Positions 7,731 through 16,283 are shown, numbered from the stretch's first letter. The stretch: DNA of 64,000 bases from CAWCFV01 sp963794995 (GCA_963794995.1 CAWCFV010000002.1:124001-188000); one strand, 5' to 3'. Notes: generated from the sequence alone by a model not told the origin. Numbers and translations are program-made.

Positions 7731-8917
7731 TGCGCCTTGCCACGCTTCGCCGGTCCCGTCCCCAGCCCGACCTCCCGGGGCTGCTCGGCACCGCCCGGGT
7801 CTCCCGGCTGGCCGGCGCGCTGGCCCGGCGGGCCCGCCCCGGCGACATCGCGGTGATCGACCACCAGGACCTCGACGGCCCCAGCGCGCAGCTGCTCGTC
7901 GAGGCCGGTGTGGTCGCCGTCGTCAACGCGGCAACCGGCATCAGCGGCCGCTACCCCAACCTCGGCCCGCAGGTGCTCGTCGACGCCGGCATCGTCGTCC
8001 TCGACCTGGTGGGCACCGAGGTCCTGGCGCGGGTCGACGACGGGGACAAGGTCCGGCTGGACGGCGACACCCTCTACCGCGGCGACGAGGTGGTCGGTCG
8101 CGGCCGGCTGATGACCAGCGCCTCCGTCGCCGCCGCGATGGAGGCCGCCCGGGCCGGGCTCGGCTCCCAGCTCGAGGCGTTCGCCCACGCGACGACCGAG
8201 CACCTGCGCCGCGAGCGCGACGTGCTGCTGGACGGCTCGGGCGTGCCCGGGGTCGCCACCCCCCTGGAGGGCCGTCAGGTCGTCGTGGTCACCCGGGCCC
8301 GCGGTGTCGAGCACGAGCTGCGCAGCCTGCGCCCCTGGATCGCGCAGCACCGGCCGGTGCTGGTCGGCGTCGACGAGGGGGCCGACGCCCTGCTGGCGCT
8401 CGGCCTGCGCCCGCACCTCGTCGTGGGTGACCCCCGGCTGGTCAGCGACGACGTCCTGGACTGCGGTGCCGAGCTCGTGGTGCGCGCCGACCGCGAGGGC
8501 GGGGTGCCGGGGATGCACCGGGCAGAGCAGGCCGGCCTCGAGCCGGTCGTGTTCGTCACGTCGGGGTCCGACGAGGACGCGGCGCTCCTGCTCGTCGACG
8601 CCCACGACCCGGCGCTGGTCGTCGGTGTGGGCTGGCACCCCACGCTGGCGGCGCTGGTCGACTCGGCCCGGCCCGACATGCCCACCGCCTTCCTCACCCG
8701 GCTGCGGCTCGGCGACCGGTTCGTCGACGCGTCGGTCGTGACCGCGCTGCACCGACGGCCGGCCCGCACCTGGCCGCTGTGGCTGCTCTGCCTGCTGCTG
8801 CTCGCCGCCCTCGCCGCGGCCGTCGTGCTCGCGCCGGCGTCGACGCCGGTGGGGGAGCAGCGCGACCGGGTCGCCGAGCAGGTGCAGGACCTCGTGCGCG
8901 ACGTGACCGGACGATGA
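7730..8917 (+). CDS. steA: Putative cytokinetic ring protein SteA
   Basis: A 395-residue protein resembling SteA, a septal-site factor described in Corynebacterium that acts with SteB in cell separation. The body is a thiamin-pyrophosphokinase-like/Rossmann-type domain (for example ATGISGRYPNLGP near residue 67, LRPHLVVGDPRLVSDD near 225, GSDEDAALLLVDAHDP near 280). Near the C-terminus one hydrophobic segment (about residues 345-366, LWLLCLLLLAALAAA) should anchor it in the membrane, with a short tail outside. The stop overlaps the next gene by ATGA, so the pair is co-translated. Confidence 0.85.
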   Translation: MRLATLRRSRPQPDLPGLLGTARVSRLAGALARRARPGDIAVIDHQDLDGPSAQLLVEAGVVAVVNAATGISGRYPNLGPQVLVDAGIVVLDLVGTEVLARVDDGDKVRLDGDTLYRGDEVVGRGRLMTSASVAAAMEAARAGLGSQLEAFAHATTEHLRRERDVLLDGSGVPGVATPLEGRQVVVVTRARGVEHELRSLRPWIAQHRPVLVGVDEGADALLALGLRPHLVVGDPRLVSDDVLDCGAELVVRADREGGVPGMHRAEQAGLEPVVFVTSGSDEDAALLLVDAHDPALVVGVGWHPTLAALVDSARPDMPTAFLTRLRLGDRFVDASVVTALHRRPARTWPLWLLCLLLLAALAAAVVLAPASTPVGEQRDRVAEQVQDLVRDVTGR

Positions 8918-9840
8918 ACGGGGTTCGCACCCTGCTGCTCTCCGTCGTGGCGGCGGTGCTCGCCCTGGCCCTGGGCCTCGCCCTGGGCGCGGGACCGGTC
9001 GTCGGCCGCTCCGACGCCGACCGGACCCAGCGCGCCGACCGGCTCGCGGCCCGGGTCTCCCACCTGCAGCAGCGGGTCGCCGAGCTCACCGACAGCGCAC
9101 GCTCCGGCACCAAGGTGCTCGCGGCCCTGTCCGGGCCGCTGACCCGTGGCCGGCTCGACGGCCACAGCGTCCTGCTCGTCCGTACCCCCGGCGCCTCCGA
9201 CGCGTTGGTCCGCCGCACCCGAGCGGCCCTGCTCGGTGCGGGCGGCAGCCTCACCGGCGAGCTGACCCTGACGCCGACCTACGTCGACCCGGCCCAGGCG
9301 ACCTCGCCCCTGGAGGACCTGGCGCTGCGCCTCGTGCCGCCGAACGTGACCTTCGCCGGCGGCGCGACACCGATCGAGCGGGTCGGCGCCGTCCTCGCCC
9401 GCTCGACGGTGGCCGACTCGCCCCCGGACGAGCCCGACCAGGACGGGGCCGAGGTCATCGCCGGGCTCGACGAGCTGGGTGCGGTCCGCCTCGACGGCGA
9501 CCCCGGCCGGCTGGCCCAGCTGGCAGTCGTCGTCACGGGTCAGCGCGCGGCCGGGTCGTCGCAGGAGGCGGTCACGGCGCTGGTCCGGGCGCTGGACGAC
9601 GCCGGCCAGGGTGCGGTGCTCGTGGGACCGGGGCTGGCCCCGCCCGCCGTGGGCTGGCTGCGTGACGGGAAGGGAGCCGGCGCCTCGTCGGTCGACTCGG
9701 CCGACACCGCGGCCGGCCAGGTCGCCATGGTCCTGGCGCTGGCCGAGCAGGTCGACGGGCGGCAGGGCGCCTACGGGGTGGGCAGCGGCGCGACCGCGGT
9801 GCTGCCGGTGTCGGTGCTGGGGACCGGTTCTCGCGGCTGA
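8914..9840 (+). CDS. steB: SteB/MctB-like copper transporter family membrane-anchored protein
   Basis: A 308-residue protein with an N-terminal signal-anchor helix (residues 4-28), a short coiled-coil segment (RADRLAARVSHLQQRVAEL, about 41-59) and an extracytoplasmic domain. This architecture belongs to the MctB family (PF11382), known in mycobacteria for copper homeostasis. The actinobacterial copy next to steA corresponds to SteB, a division partner of SteA. Start ATG 8914 shares ATGA with the steA stop. Which of the two roles applies here is decided by context: adjacency to steA and pyrG favours SteB. Confidence 0.8.
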   Translation: MNGVRTLLLSVVAAVLALALGLALGAGPVVGRSDADRTQRADRLAARVSHLQQRVAELTDSARSGTKVLAALSGPLTRGRLDGHSVLLVRTPGASDALVRRTRAALLGAGGSLTGELTLTPTYVDPAQATSPLEDLALRLVPPNVTFAGGATPIERVGAVLARSTVADSPPDEPDQDGAEVIAGLDELGAVRLDGDPGRLAQLAVVVTGQRAAGSSQEAVTALVRALDDAGQGAVLVGPGLAPPAVGWLRDGKGAGASSVDSADTAAGQVAMVLALAEQVDGRQGAYGVGSGATAVLPVSVLGTGSRG

Positions 9841-9914
9841 TAGCCTCGAATCCCGTGGACGGACGGAGCCCCTCTCCCTCCGACAGGCAGCACCGAGCCC
9901 ACGGGAGCCCCCCT
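9841..9914 (+). promoter_or_regulatory. pyrG promoter and leader with inverted repeat over the ribosome site
   Basis: TAGCCT (9841-9846) is a likely -10. TCCCGTGG (9851-9858) is exactly complementary to CCACGGGA (9899-9906). The right arm covers the GGGAG Shine-Dalgarno (9903-9907) that precedes the TTG at 9915. If transcription begins at or before 9851 the stem would mask the ribosome site; if it begins at G9855 the stem shortens to four pairs and a leaderless GTG start at 9855 is possible. Confidence 0.35.
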
Positions 9915-11594
9915 TTGGCCGCACCGGCGACCACCAAGCACATCTTCGTGACCGGGGGCGTCGCGTCCTCCATCGGCAAGGGCCTCACCGCCTCCGGCCT
10001 GGGCCACCTGCTGCGCTCCCGCGGCCTCCGGGTGACCATGCAGAAGCTGGACCCCTACCTCAACGTCGACCCCGGGACGATGAACCCGTTCCAGCACGGC
10101 GAGGTGTTCGTCACCGACGACGGCGCCGAGACCGACCTCGACGTCGGGCACTACGAGCGCTTCCTCGAGCGGGACCTGCAGGGGTCGGCGAACGTCACGA
10201 CCGGGCAGGTCTACTCGTCGGTGATCGCCAAGGAGCGCCGGGGCGAGTACCTCGGCGACACGGTGCAGGTGATCCCGCACATCACCAACGAGATCAAGGC
10301 CCGGATCCGCGACATGGCCGGCCCCGACGTGGACGTCGTCATCACCGAGATCGGCGGCACCGTCGGCGACATCGAGTCGCTGCCGTTCCTCGAGGCCGTG
10401 CGGCAGGTGCGGCACGACGTCGGCCGGGACAACGTGTTCTTCCTGCACATCTCGCTGGTGCCCTACATCGGCCCGTCCGGTGAGCTCAAGACCAAGCCGA
10501 CCCAGCACTCGGTCGCCGCGCTGCGCTCCATCGGCATCCAGCCCGACGCGATCGTCTGCCGCTCGGACCGCGAGATCCCGCCCAACGTCAAGCGCAAGAT
10601 CTCGCTGATGTGCGACGTCGACGAGGAGGCCGTCGTGGCCGCCGCGGACGCGCCGTCCATCTACGACATCCCGAAGGTGCTGCACTCCGAGGGGCTCGAC
10701 GCCTACGTCGTGCGCCGGCTGAACCTGCCGTTCCGCGACGTCGACTGGACCGAGTGGGACGACCTGCTCCGCCGGGTGCACCGGCCGACCCACCAGGTGA
10801 CCGTCGCCCTGGTCGGCAAGTACGTCGACCTCCCGGACGCCTACCTGTCGGTGACCGAGGCCCTGCGTGCCGGCGGGTTCGCCAACGACTGCAAGGTGTC
10901 GATCCGCTGGGTGACCTCCGACGACTGCCAGACCCCGGAGGATGCGGCACGCGAGCTCGACGGGGTCGACGCCGTGTGCGTCCCCGGCGGGTTCGGGGTG
11001 CGCGGCATCGAGGGCAAGCTCGGCGCGATCCGGCACGCCCGCGAGCAGCGGATCCCGACGCTCGGGCTCTGCCTCGGCCTGCAGTGCATGGTGATCGAGT
11101 ACGCCCGGCACGTGGCCGGCCTCGAGGGCGCCAACTCGGCCGAGTTCGAGGACGCGACGCCGCACCCGGTCATCGCCACGATGGCCGACCAGGAGGACGT
11201 GGTCGCGGGGGACCGCGACATGGGCGGCACGATGCGGCTCGGGCTCTACCCGGCCACGCTGGCCGACGGCTCGCTGGCCCGCGAGGTCTACGGCACGTCG
11301 TACGTCGAGGAGCGGCACCGGCACCGGTACGAGGTCAACAACGACTACCGCGAGCAGCTGCAGCAGGCCGGCCTGGTCTTCTCCGGGACCTCACCGGACG
11401 GCCGGCTGGTCGAGTTCGTCGAGCTGCCCCGCGACGTCCACCCGTACTTCGTCGCCACCCAGGCGCACCCCGAGTTCCGGTCCCGCCCGACGCGGGCCCA
11501 CCCGCTGTTCGCCGGCCTGGTGGCCGCGGCCATCGCGCGGCGCTCGGGTGCCACGACGGTCGACCTGACCGCGGTCGCCGCCGGTCAGGCGTGA
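9915..11594 (+). CDS. pyrG: CTP synthase
   Basis: Makes CTP from UTP and glutamine with ATP. The N-terminal synthetase domain shows KHIFVTGGVASSIGKGLT and LDPYLNVDPGTMNPFQHGEV. The C-terminal class I glutamine amidotransferase domain has the oxyanion and nucleophile segment PGGFGVRG...GLCLGLQCMV (catalytic Cys) and AQAHPEF (catalytic His). The TTG at 9915 gives 559 residues, an N-terminus of family length, and has GGGAG seven bases upstream. GTG 9855 would add 20 low-complexity residues and is the alternative if the mRNA is leaderless. It lies between steB and the NUDIX gene, with a GTGA overlap to the latter. Confidence 0.95.
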   Translation: MAAPATTKHIFVTGGVASSIGKGLTASGLGHLLRSRGLRVTMQKLDPYLNVDPGTMNPFQHGEVFVTDDGAETDLDVGHYERFLERDLQGSANVTTGQVYSSVIAKERRGEYLGDTVQVIPHITNEIKARIRDMAGPDVDVVITEIGGTVGDIESLPFLEAVRQVRHDVGRDNVFFLHISLVPYIGPSGELKTKPTQHSVAALRSIGIQPDAIVCRSDREIPPNVKRKISLMCDVDEEAVVAAADAPSIYDIPKVLHSEGLDAYVVRRLNLPFRDVDWTEWDDLLRRVHRPTHQVTVALVGKYVDLPDAYLSVTEALRAGGFANDCKVSIRWVTSDDCQTPEDAARELDGVDAVCVPGGFGVRGIEGKLGAIRHAREQRIPTLGLCLGLQCMVIEYARHVAGLEGANSAEFEDATPHPVIATMADQEDVVAGDRDMGGTMRLGLYPATLADGSLAREVYGTSYVEERHRHRYEVNNDYREQLQQAGLVFSGTSPDGRLVEFVELPRDVHPYFVATQAHPEFRSRPTRAHPLFAGLVAAAIARRSGATTVDLTAVAAGQA

Positions 11595-12235
11595 CCCCGG
11601 ACGACCGGCCGGTGGTCGCCGACGAGCAGGCCGACCTCGTGGTGCGCTCGAGCGCGACCGTGCACCGGGGCATGGTCTGGGACGTACGCCGCGACGAGGT
11701 CGAGCTGGGCGACGGCCAGACCGTGACGCGCGAGGTCGTCGCCCACACCGGCGCGGTCGGCGTCATCGCGCTCGACGAGCGGGACCGGGTGCTGCTGCTG
11801 CGGCAGTACCGGCACCCGGTGCGCTCGTACCTGTGGGAGGCGCCCGCGGGGCTGCTCGACGTCGAGGGTGAGGACCCGCTGGTGGCGGTCCGCCGCGAGC
11901 TGGCCGAGGAGGGTGACCTGACCGCCGACGAGTGGCACGTCCTCGTCGACTTCTACAACTCGCCGGGTGGCAGCACCGAGGCGTTCCGGTGCTACCTGGC
12001 CCGCGGCCTGCACGAGGTCCCGCAGGAGGACCGGCACGACCGGGAGCACGAGGAGCGGGGCATGGTGCCGGCCTGGGTGGACCTCACCGAGGCACGCGAC
12101 CTGGTGCTGGCCGGCCGGCTGCACAACCCGACCACCGTCTGCGGCGTGCTGGCTGCGGCCGCCGCCCGGGACGCCGGCTGGTCCACCCTGCGCCCCGCCG
12201 ACGCCCCCTGGCCCGAGCGGTCGCCCGGCCGCTGA
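11591..12235 (+). CDS. NUDIX hydrolase, ADP-ribose pyrophosphatase-like
   Basis: A 214-residue protein likely hydrolysing ADP-ribose or a similar nucleoside diphosphate sugar. It has the NudF-type context VLLLRQYRHPVRSYLWEAPAG and a Nudix helix RRELAEEGDL around residues 99-108. In the consensus REUxEExGU, the glycine is replaced by Asp here, while the metal-binding Glu residues are intact. The GTG start overlaps the pyrG stop (GTGA). The C-terminal helix HNPTTVCGVLAAAAA matches family members. A small hairpin lies shortly after the stop. Confidence 0.88.
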   Translation: MTPDDRPVVADEQADLVVRSSATVHRGMVWDVRRDEVELGDGQTVTREVVAHTGAVGVIALDERDRVLLLRQYRHPVRSYLWEAPAGLLDVEGEDPLVAVRRELAEEGDLTADEWHVLVDFYNSPGGSTEAFRCYLARGLHEVPQEDRHDREHEERGMVPAWVDLTEARDLVLAGRLHNPTTVCGVLAAAAARDAGWSTLRPADAPWPERSPGR

Positions 12236-12256
12236 GCCGCTGAGCGGATCCGTTTC

Positions 12257-12272
12257 TCGGCCAGAAGGCCGA
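12257..12272 (+). terminator. Small hairpin after the NUDIX gene
   Basis: TCGGCC-AGAA-GGCCGA forms a six-pair stem with a four-base loop 21 bases after the stop. There is no T-run, as is common in high-G+C genomes. A -10-like TACTGT (12296-12301) for the next gene follows. Confidence 0.35.
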
Positions 12273-12349
12273 TGCCGGTGCGGGTGCGCGGCTGCCTACT
12301 GTTCCCGCAGCAACGGCGACAAGGCCGCCCTCACTCGAACGGGGACCGC

Positions 12350-12931
12350 ATGACCACCCACGACCAGAGCGAGCCGGTGCGTACCACCCGCCGTGCGGTG
12401 CTCCAGCGAGGTGCGGCTGTGACCGCTTCCGTCTGGGCGGTCCCGGTGATGACCTCGGTGACCAGCCCGGCGCAAGCCGCGGGGAGCCCGATGCCGCCGG
12501 GGGGCCAGGAGGTCTGCCGGACCCAGACGTTCCTGGTCGACCGCGACGATGCTGCCCTCACCTACACCCCGGCTGTGGAACATTCCTTCCTCGTCGACCT
12601 GGGCGTCTCCTTCGCCGAGGTCACCTCGATCCTCGTGCGGCTCTACGAGTCACCCACGGACCAGCTCGAGGAGGGCGAGTTCGGCAGTGTGCGGTTCCGC
12701 AAGGAGGACCAGCCGAACGTGTCGATCGGCGTGGGCTTCCAGGGCTCCCAGTCCGATCCCGTCACCATTGCCTTCGCGCCCCGGGGCGGTCACGCGCCGG
12801 AGCAGACCTACGGCATCATTCTCCAGGACGGCCGGGCCGAGCTGATCGTCGCGCAGGAGGATCAGCCGGGCGGCCAGTTCACGCTGCTGCGCGTCGAGAT
12901 CGAGGTCTGCGGCACCGTGGCCGGCTCATGA
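12350..12931 (+). CDS. Tat-exported protein of unknown function, copy 1
   Basis: A 193-residue protein with a twin-arginine signal: TTRRAVLQRGAAVTA (residues 12-26), a hydrophobic stretch and an AQAAG cleavage-like site near residue 45. The mature part contains VCRTQTFLVDRDD and ends with VEIEVCGTV, giving two cysteines that could form a disulphide. No known domain was recognised. The next gene begins inside its stop (ATGA) and is a diverged paralogue with the same segments in the same order. A -10-like TACTGT sits about 50 bases upstream of ATG 12350. Export via Tat suggests folding or cofactor loading in the cytoplasm. Confidence 0.75.
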   Translation: MTTHDQSEPVRTTRRAVLQRGAAVTASVWAVPVMTSVTSPAQAAGSPMPPGGQEVCRTQTFLVDRDDAALTYTPAVEHSFLVDLGVSFAEVTSILVRLYESPTDQLEEGEFGSVRFRKEDQPNVSIGVGFQGSQSDPVTIAFAPRGGHAPEQTYGIILQDGRAELIVAQEDQPGGQFTLLRVEIEVCGTVAGS

Positions 12932-13485
12932 CGAGTCGATCCGACCCGGGCGCGGGTCCGGCGGAGGTCACGCGCCGCAGGGTCCTGCAGGGCGGCGCGG
13001 TCGCGGTTGGTGCGTGGACCGTTCCGGTCCTGACCTCGGTGACCAGCCCTGCTGGTGCCGCCGGCAGCGCGATGCCCCCGGAGGGCAGCCCGGACTGCCG
13101 CTCGCAGACCTTCCTCGTCGACCGCGACCTGCAGCCGTTCGTCTTCGAGCCGTTCGTCCTGCGCTGGCTGGACGTCGACCTCGGCGTGACCTTCGCCTCG
13201 GTGAGCACGCTCGAGGTCCTCCTGCACGTCTCGCCGCTGGACCCGCTGGACGAGACCGACATCGGCAACGTCATCCTCTTCGACGGTCCCGACGGGATCG
13301 GGGGCCAGCGCTTCTCCGGGGTGAACTTCAGGACTCCGGTGGTCCGCCTCGCCTTCGACCCGGACATCGTCCCGTTCCGGTCCGCCGTGGCCGACGGGAC
13401 CCTGACCGTCCGCCTGGCCGGGGTGGAGGGCAGCTTCGCACTGACCCAGGTGGAGGTCCGGGTCTGCGGCCGGCTCCTCGCCTGA
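12928..13485 (+). CDS. Tat-exported protein of unknown function, copy 2
   Basis: A 185-residue paralogue of the preceding protein, coupled by ATGA. It has a Tat motif TRRRVLQGGAVAV (residues 15-27), then PVLTSVTSPAGAAGSAMPP, close to PVMTSVTSPAQAAGSPMPP of copy 1, and CRSQTFLVDRD versus CRTQTFLVDRD. It ends VEVRVCGRL. The central part has diverged strongly and may have two predicted beta-rich layers (alternating hydrophobics, few helices). No enzyme motif is visible. The pair is most simply a tandem duplication whose products are exported together. Confidence 0.75.
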   Translation: MTSRSDPGAGPAEVTRRRVLQGGAVAVGAWTVPVLTSVTSPAGAAGSAMPPEGSPDCRSQTFLVDRDLQPFVFEPFVLRWLDVDLGVTFASVSTLEVLLHVSPLDPLDETDIGNVILFDGPDGIGGQRFSGVNFRTPVVRLAFDPDIVPFRSAVADGTLTVRLAGVEGSFALTQVEVRVCGRLLA

Positions 13486-13498
13486 CCCGGTCCGCCGG

Positions 13499-14125
13499 CT
13501 ACGCCGCGAGGAACCCGTCGCGGGGGCGCCGGAGGCCGAGCTCGGAGAGCTCGAGCAGGGCGAGCTCCTCGGTCGCCGTGGGGTCGCCCACCCGCCAGCC
13601 GCGGACGACCTCGGGGTCCAGCCGGGCCAGCCGGCGCAGCGGCTGACGGGCCATCGCGCGTACCGCGAGCAGGTCGGCCGCGCCGGGGGACCGGCGCGCG
13701 AGACGGGAGGCCGACGAGGCCTCGACCACCCAGGCGAGCCGGCGGGGCAGCCACACCGCGAGCAGGATGACGATCGGGGCGGCTGCGACGAGGACCCCGG
13801 CCAGCACCGCGAGCCGCTCGACCGTGTCCTGGTAGCTCTGCGCGGTCGCCGCGAAGTCGCGGCTGGTGCCGGCGAGGTCGCGGAACGGCGCGGCGATCGT
13901 GTCCCCGACCAGCGGAGCGTCGTCGAGGTTGCCGGCGGCCCCGCGCAGCCTGCCGTTCAGCGCCAGCGCCTGCTCCTCGGCCTCCCGGCCCGGGCCTGCC
14001 AGCTCGGCCACCCGCGCGTGGGTGCCCTGCCCGAGCCGGACCGCCAGGTAGACCAGGACCACGACCAGGAGGTCGCCGAGCAGCTGGCCGAGCAGGCGGG
14101 CGGGACGGTCCGCATAGAGCTTCAT
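13499..14125 (-). CDS. Two-helix membrane protein of unknown function
   Basis: A 208-residue protein from ATG 14125. One hydrophobic helix lies near residues 14-31 (LLGDLLVVVLVYLAVRLG) and a second near 105-126 (LAVLAGVLVAAAPIVILLAVW). The 70-residue loop between them (GNLDDAPLVGDTIAAPFRDL) is presumably outside, and the C-terminal 80 residues are soluble, Arg/Leu-rich and cytoplasmic. I recognise the architecture from actinobacterial hypothetical membrane proteins but no function. It is convergent with the Tat pair (13 bases between stops) and divergent from ald. Confidence 0.7.
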   Translation of the reverse strand: MKLYADRPARLLGQLLGDLLVVVLVYLAVRLGQGTHARVAELAGPGREAEEQALALNGRLRGAAGNLDDAPLVGDTIAAPFRDLAGTSRDFAATAQSYQDTVERLAVLAGVLVAAAPIVILLAVWLPRRLAWVVEASSASRLARRSPGAADLLAVRAMARQPLRRLARLDPEVVRGWRVGDPTATEELALLELSELGLRRPRDGFLAA

Positions 14126-14238
14126 GCCGCGAGCCCTACCCCGGCCCGCCCTCGCTCAGTGCCGAGGGGCGGGGTTCACTACACTCCGAAGGCGCCGACA
14201 ACGAGGTCCGCGCCCCCATGACGAAGGACTTGATAGCC

Positions 14239-15354
14239 GTGAAGGTCGGCATCCCTCGCGAGGTCAAGAACCACGAGTACCGCGTCGCCATCACCCCCTC
14301 CGGGGTGCACGAGCTGGTCAGCCACGGGCACGAGGTCTACGTCGAGAAGGACGCCGGGGTGGGCTCCTCGATCCCCGACGACGACTACGTGGGTGCCGGG
14401 GCGAAGGTCCTCGCCACCCCCGACGAGGTCTGGGGCACCGGTGACCTGATCCTCAAGGTCAAGGAGCCCGTGGCGCAGGAGTACGACCGGATGCGCGAGG
14501 GTCAGACCCTGTTCACCTACCTGCACCTGGCTGCCGACAAGCCCCTCACCGAGGAGCTCGCGAAGCGCAAGGTCACCGGGATCGCCTACGAGACCGTCGA
14601 GCTGCCGGACCGGTCGCTGCCCCTGCTGGCACCGATGTCCGAGGTGGCCGGTCGCCTCGCACCCCAGGTGGGCGCGCACACCCTGATGCGTGCGCAGGGC
14701 GGGCGCGGCATCCTGATGGGCGGTGTCTCCGGCGTCTACGCCGCGAAGGTCGTCGTGATCGGCGCCGGTGTCTCGGGCATGAACGCCGCGGCGATCGCGC
14801 TCGGCATGCAGGCCGAGGTGCTGCTGCTCGACCGCAACATCTCCCGGCTGCGCCAGGCGGACGCGATCTACCAGGGCCACATGCAGACGGTGGCGTCGAA
14901 CAGCTACGAGATCGAGCGCGCCTGTCTCGACGCCGACATGGTGATCGGCGCCGTCCTGGTCCCGGGCGCGAAGGCGCCCAAGCTCGTGACCAACGAGCTG
15001 GTGTCGAGGATGCGTCCCGGCTCGGTGCTGGTCGACATCTCCATCGACCAGGGCGGCTGCTTCGAGGACTCGCGGCCCACGACGCACGACGACCCGACCT
15101 ACCCGGTGCACGACTCGGTCTTCTACTGCGTCGCGAACATGCCCGGAGCGGTGCCGCACACGTCGACCTACGCCCTGACGAACGTCACGCTGCCCTACGC
15201 CGTCGAGCTGGCCGACCGCGGCTGGCGCGACGCGCTCAAGGCGGACCCCGCGCTGGGGCTCGGCCTCAACACCTACGACGGTCACGTCACCTACGGCCCG
15301 GTGGCCGAGGCCCACGGCATGCCGGCGCTGACACTCGACGAGGTGCTCACCTGA
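14239..15354 (+). CDS. ald: Alanine dehydrogenase
   Basis: Interconverts L-alanine and pyruvate plus ammonia with NAD. The 371-residue frame from GTG 14239 starts KVGIPREVKNHEYRVAITPS, the usual Ald N-terminus. It has ETVELPDRSLPLLAPMSEVAGR and the Rossmann loop VVIGAGVSGMNAA, then YCVANMPGAVPHTSTYALTN. An upstream ATG at 14218 would add seven residues (MTKDLIA). I prefer GTG because family members begin exactly there and GAAGGA lies before it. A -10-like TACACT is at 14179-14184. The stop overlaps the CTG that appears to start xerD. Confidence 0.93.
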   Translation: MKVGIPREVKNHEYRVAITPSGVHELVSHGHEVYVEKDAGVGSSIPDDDYVGAGAKVLATPDEVWGTGDLILKVKEPVAQEYDRMREGQTLFTYLHLAADKPLTEELAKRKVTGIAYETVELPDRSLPLLAPMSEVAGRLAPQVGAHTLMRAQGGRGILMGGVSGVYAAKVVVIGAGVSGMNAAAIALGMQAEVLLLDRNISRLRQADAIYQGHMQTVASNSYEIERACLDADMVIGAVLVPGAKAPKLVTNELVSRMRPGSVLVDISIDQGGCFEDSRPTTHDDPTYPVHDSVFYCVANMPGAVPHTSTYALTNVTLPYAVELADRGWRDALKADPALGLGLNTYDGHVTYGPVAEAHGMPALTLDEVLT

Positions 15355-16271
15355 GCCCTCTGCAGCAGGCGCTGCAGACCTACCTCGACCACCTCGCGGT
15401 CGAGCGCGGGCTGGCCGCCAACACCCTCGCGTCCTACCGCCGCGACCTGCGGCGCTACCTCGCCCACCTGGCGACCCGCGACGTGGCGGCCGTGGACGCG
15501 GTGGGGGAGGCGGAGGTGAGCAGCTTCCTCGTCGCCCTGCGCGAGGGCGACGAGGAGCACCCCGCGCTGGCCGCGAACTCGGCTGCCCGGGCGGTGGTCG
15601 CCGTCCGCGGCTTCCACCGGTTCCTTCTCCGGGAGGGCCTGACCGCAACCGACCCGGCCCGCGGCGTCCGGCCGCCGTCGCCACCGAAGCGGCTGCCGAA
15701 GGCCATCTCGGTCCAGGAGGTCGAGGCACTTCTGGTCGCGGCCGGTGCCGACGAGACGCCGAGGGCGCTGCGCGACCGGGCGCTGCTCGAGCTGCTGTAC
15801 GGCTGCGGCGCCCGGATCTCGGAGGCCGTCGGGCTCGACCTCGACGAGCTGGACATGACCTCCGGGACCGTCCGGCTGCTCGGCAAGGGCAGCAAGGAGC
15901 GGATCGTCCCGGTCGGCTCCTACGCGCGCGAGGCGGTGTCGGCGTACCTGGTGCGCGGCCGGCCGTCGCTGGCCGAGGCGGGCAAGGGGTCGCCGGCGCT
16001 GTTCCTCAACGCCCGGGGCGGGCGGCTGTCGCGCCAGAGCGCCTGGACGGTGCTGCGGGCCGCGGCCGAGCGCGCCGGCGTCCGCAAGCAGATCTCGCCG
16101 CACACGCTGCGGCACTCGTTCGCGACCCACCTGCTCGACGGCGGCGCCGACGTCCGCGTGGTGCAGGAGCTGCTCGGGCACGCCAGCGTGACCACGACGC
16201 AGGTCTACACGCTGGTCACCGTGGACCGGCTCCGCGAGGTCTACGCGACCGCGCACCCTCGCGCCCTGTGA
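15351..16271 (+). CDS. xerD: Tyrosine recombinase XerD, apparent CTG start
   Basis: Site-specific recombinase that resolves chromosome dimers at dif with XerC. The frame gives 306 residues if it starts at CTG 15351, which overlaps the ald TGA as CTGA. No ATG, GTG or TTG occurs in frame before GTG 15483, which would remove 44 residues of the core-binding domain (LQQALQTYLDHLAVERGLAA). The catalytic set is present: Arg in GCGARISEA (about 155), Lys in GKGSKERIVP, HTLRHSFATHLL, LLGHASVTTT and Tyr in TQVYTLV (about 286). The position 5' of parA/scpA is typical of actinobacterial XerD. Confidence 0.9.
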   Translation: MSPLQQALQTYLDHLAVERGLAANTLASYRRDLRRYLAHLATRDVAAVDAVGEAEVSSFLVALREGDEEHPALAANSAARAVVAVRGFHRFLLREGLTATDPARGVRPPSPPKRLPKAISVQEVEALLVAAGADETPRALRDRALLELLYGCGARISEAVGLDLDELDMTSGTVRLLGKGSKERIVPVGSYAREAVSAYLVRGRPSLAEAGKGSPALFLNARGGRLSRQSAWTVLRAAAERAGVRKQISPHTLRHSFATHLLDGGADVRVVQELLGHASVTTTQVYTLVTVDRLREVYATAHPRAL

Positions 16272-16283
16272 CGGCGTCGTCAC
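16268..16283 (+). terminator. Hairpin after xerD
   Basis: GTGACG-GCGT-CGTCAC, a six-pair stem with four-base loop, begins within the last codons of xerD. There is no T-run. A -10-like TACGAT for the protease gene follows at 16319-16324. Confidence 0.35.
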
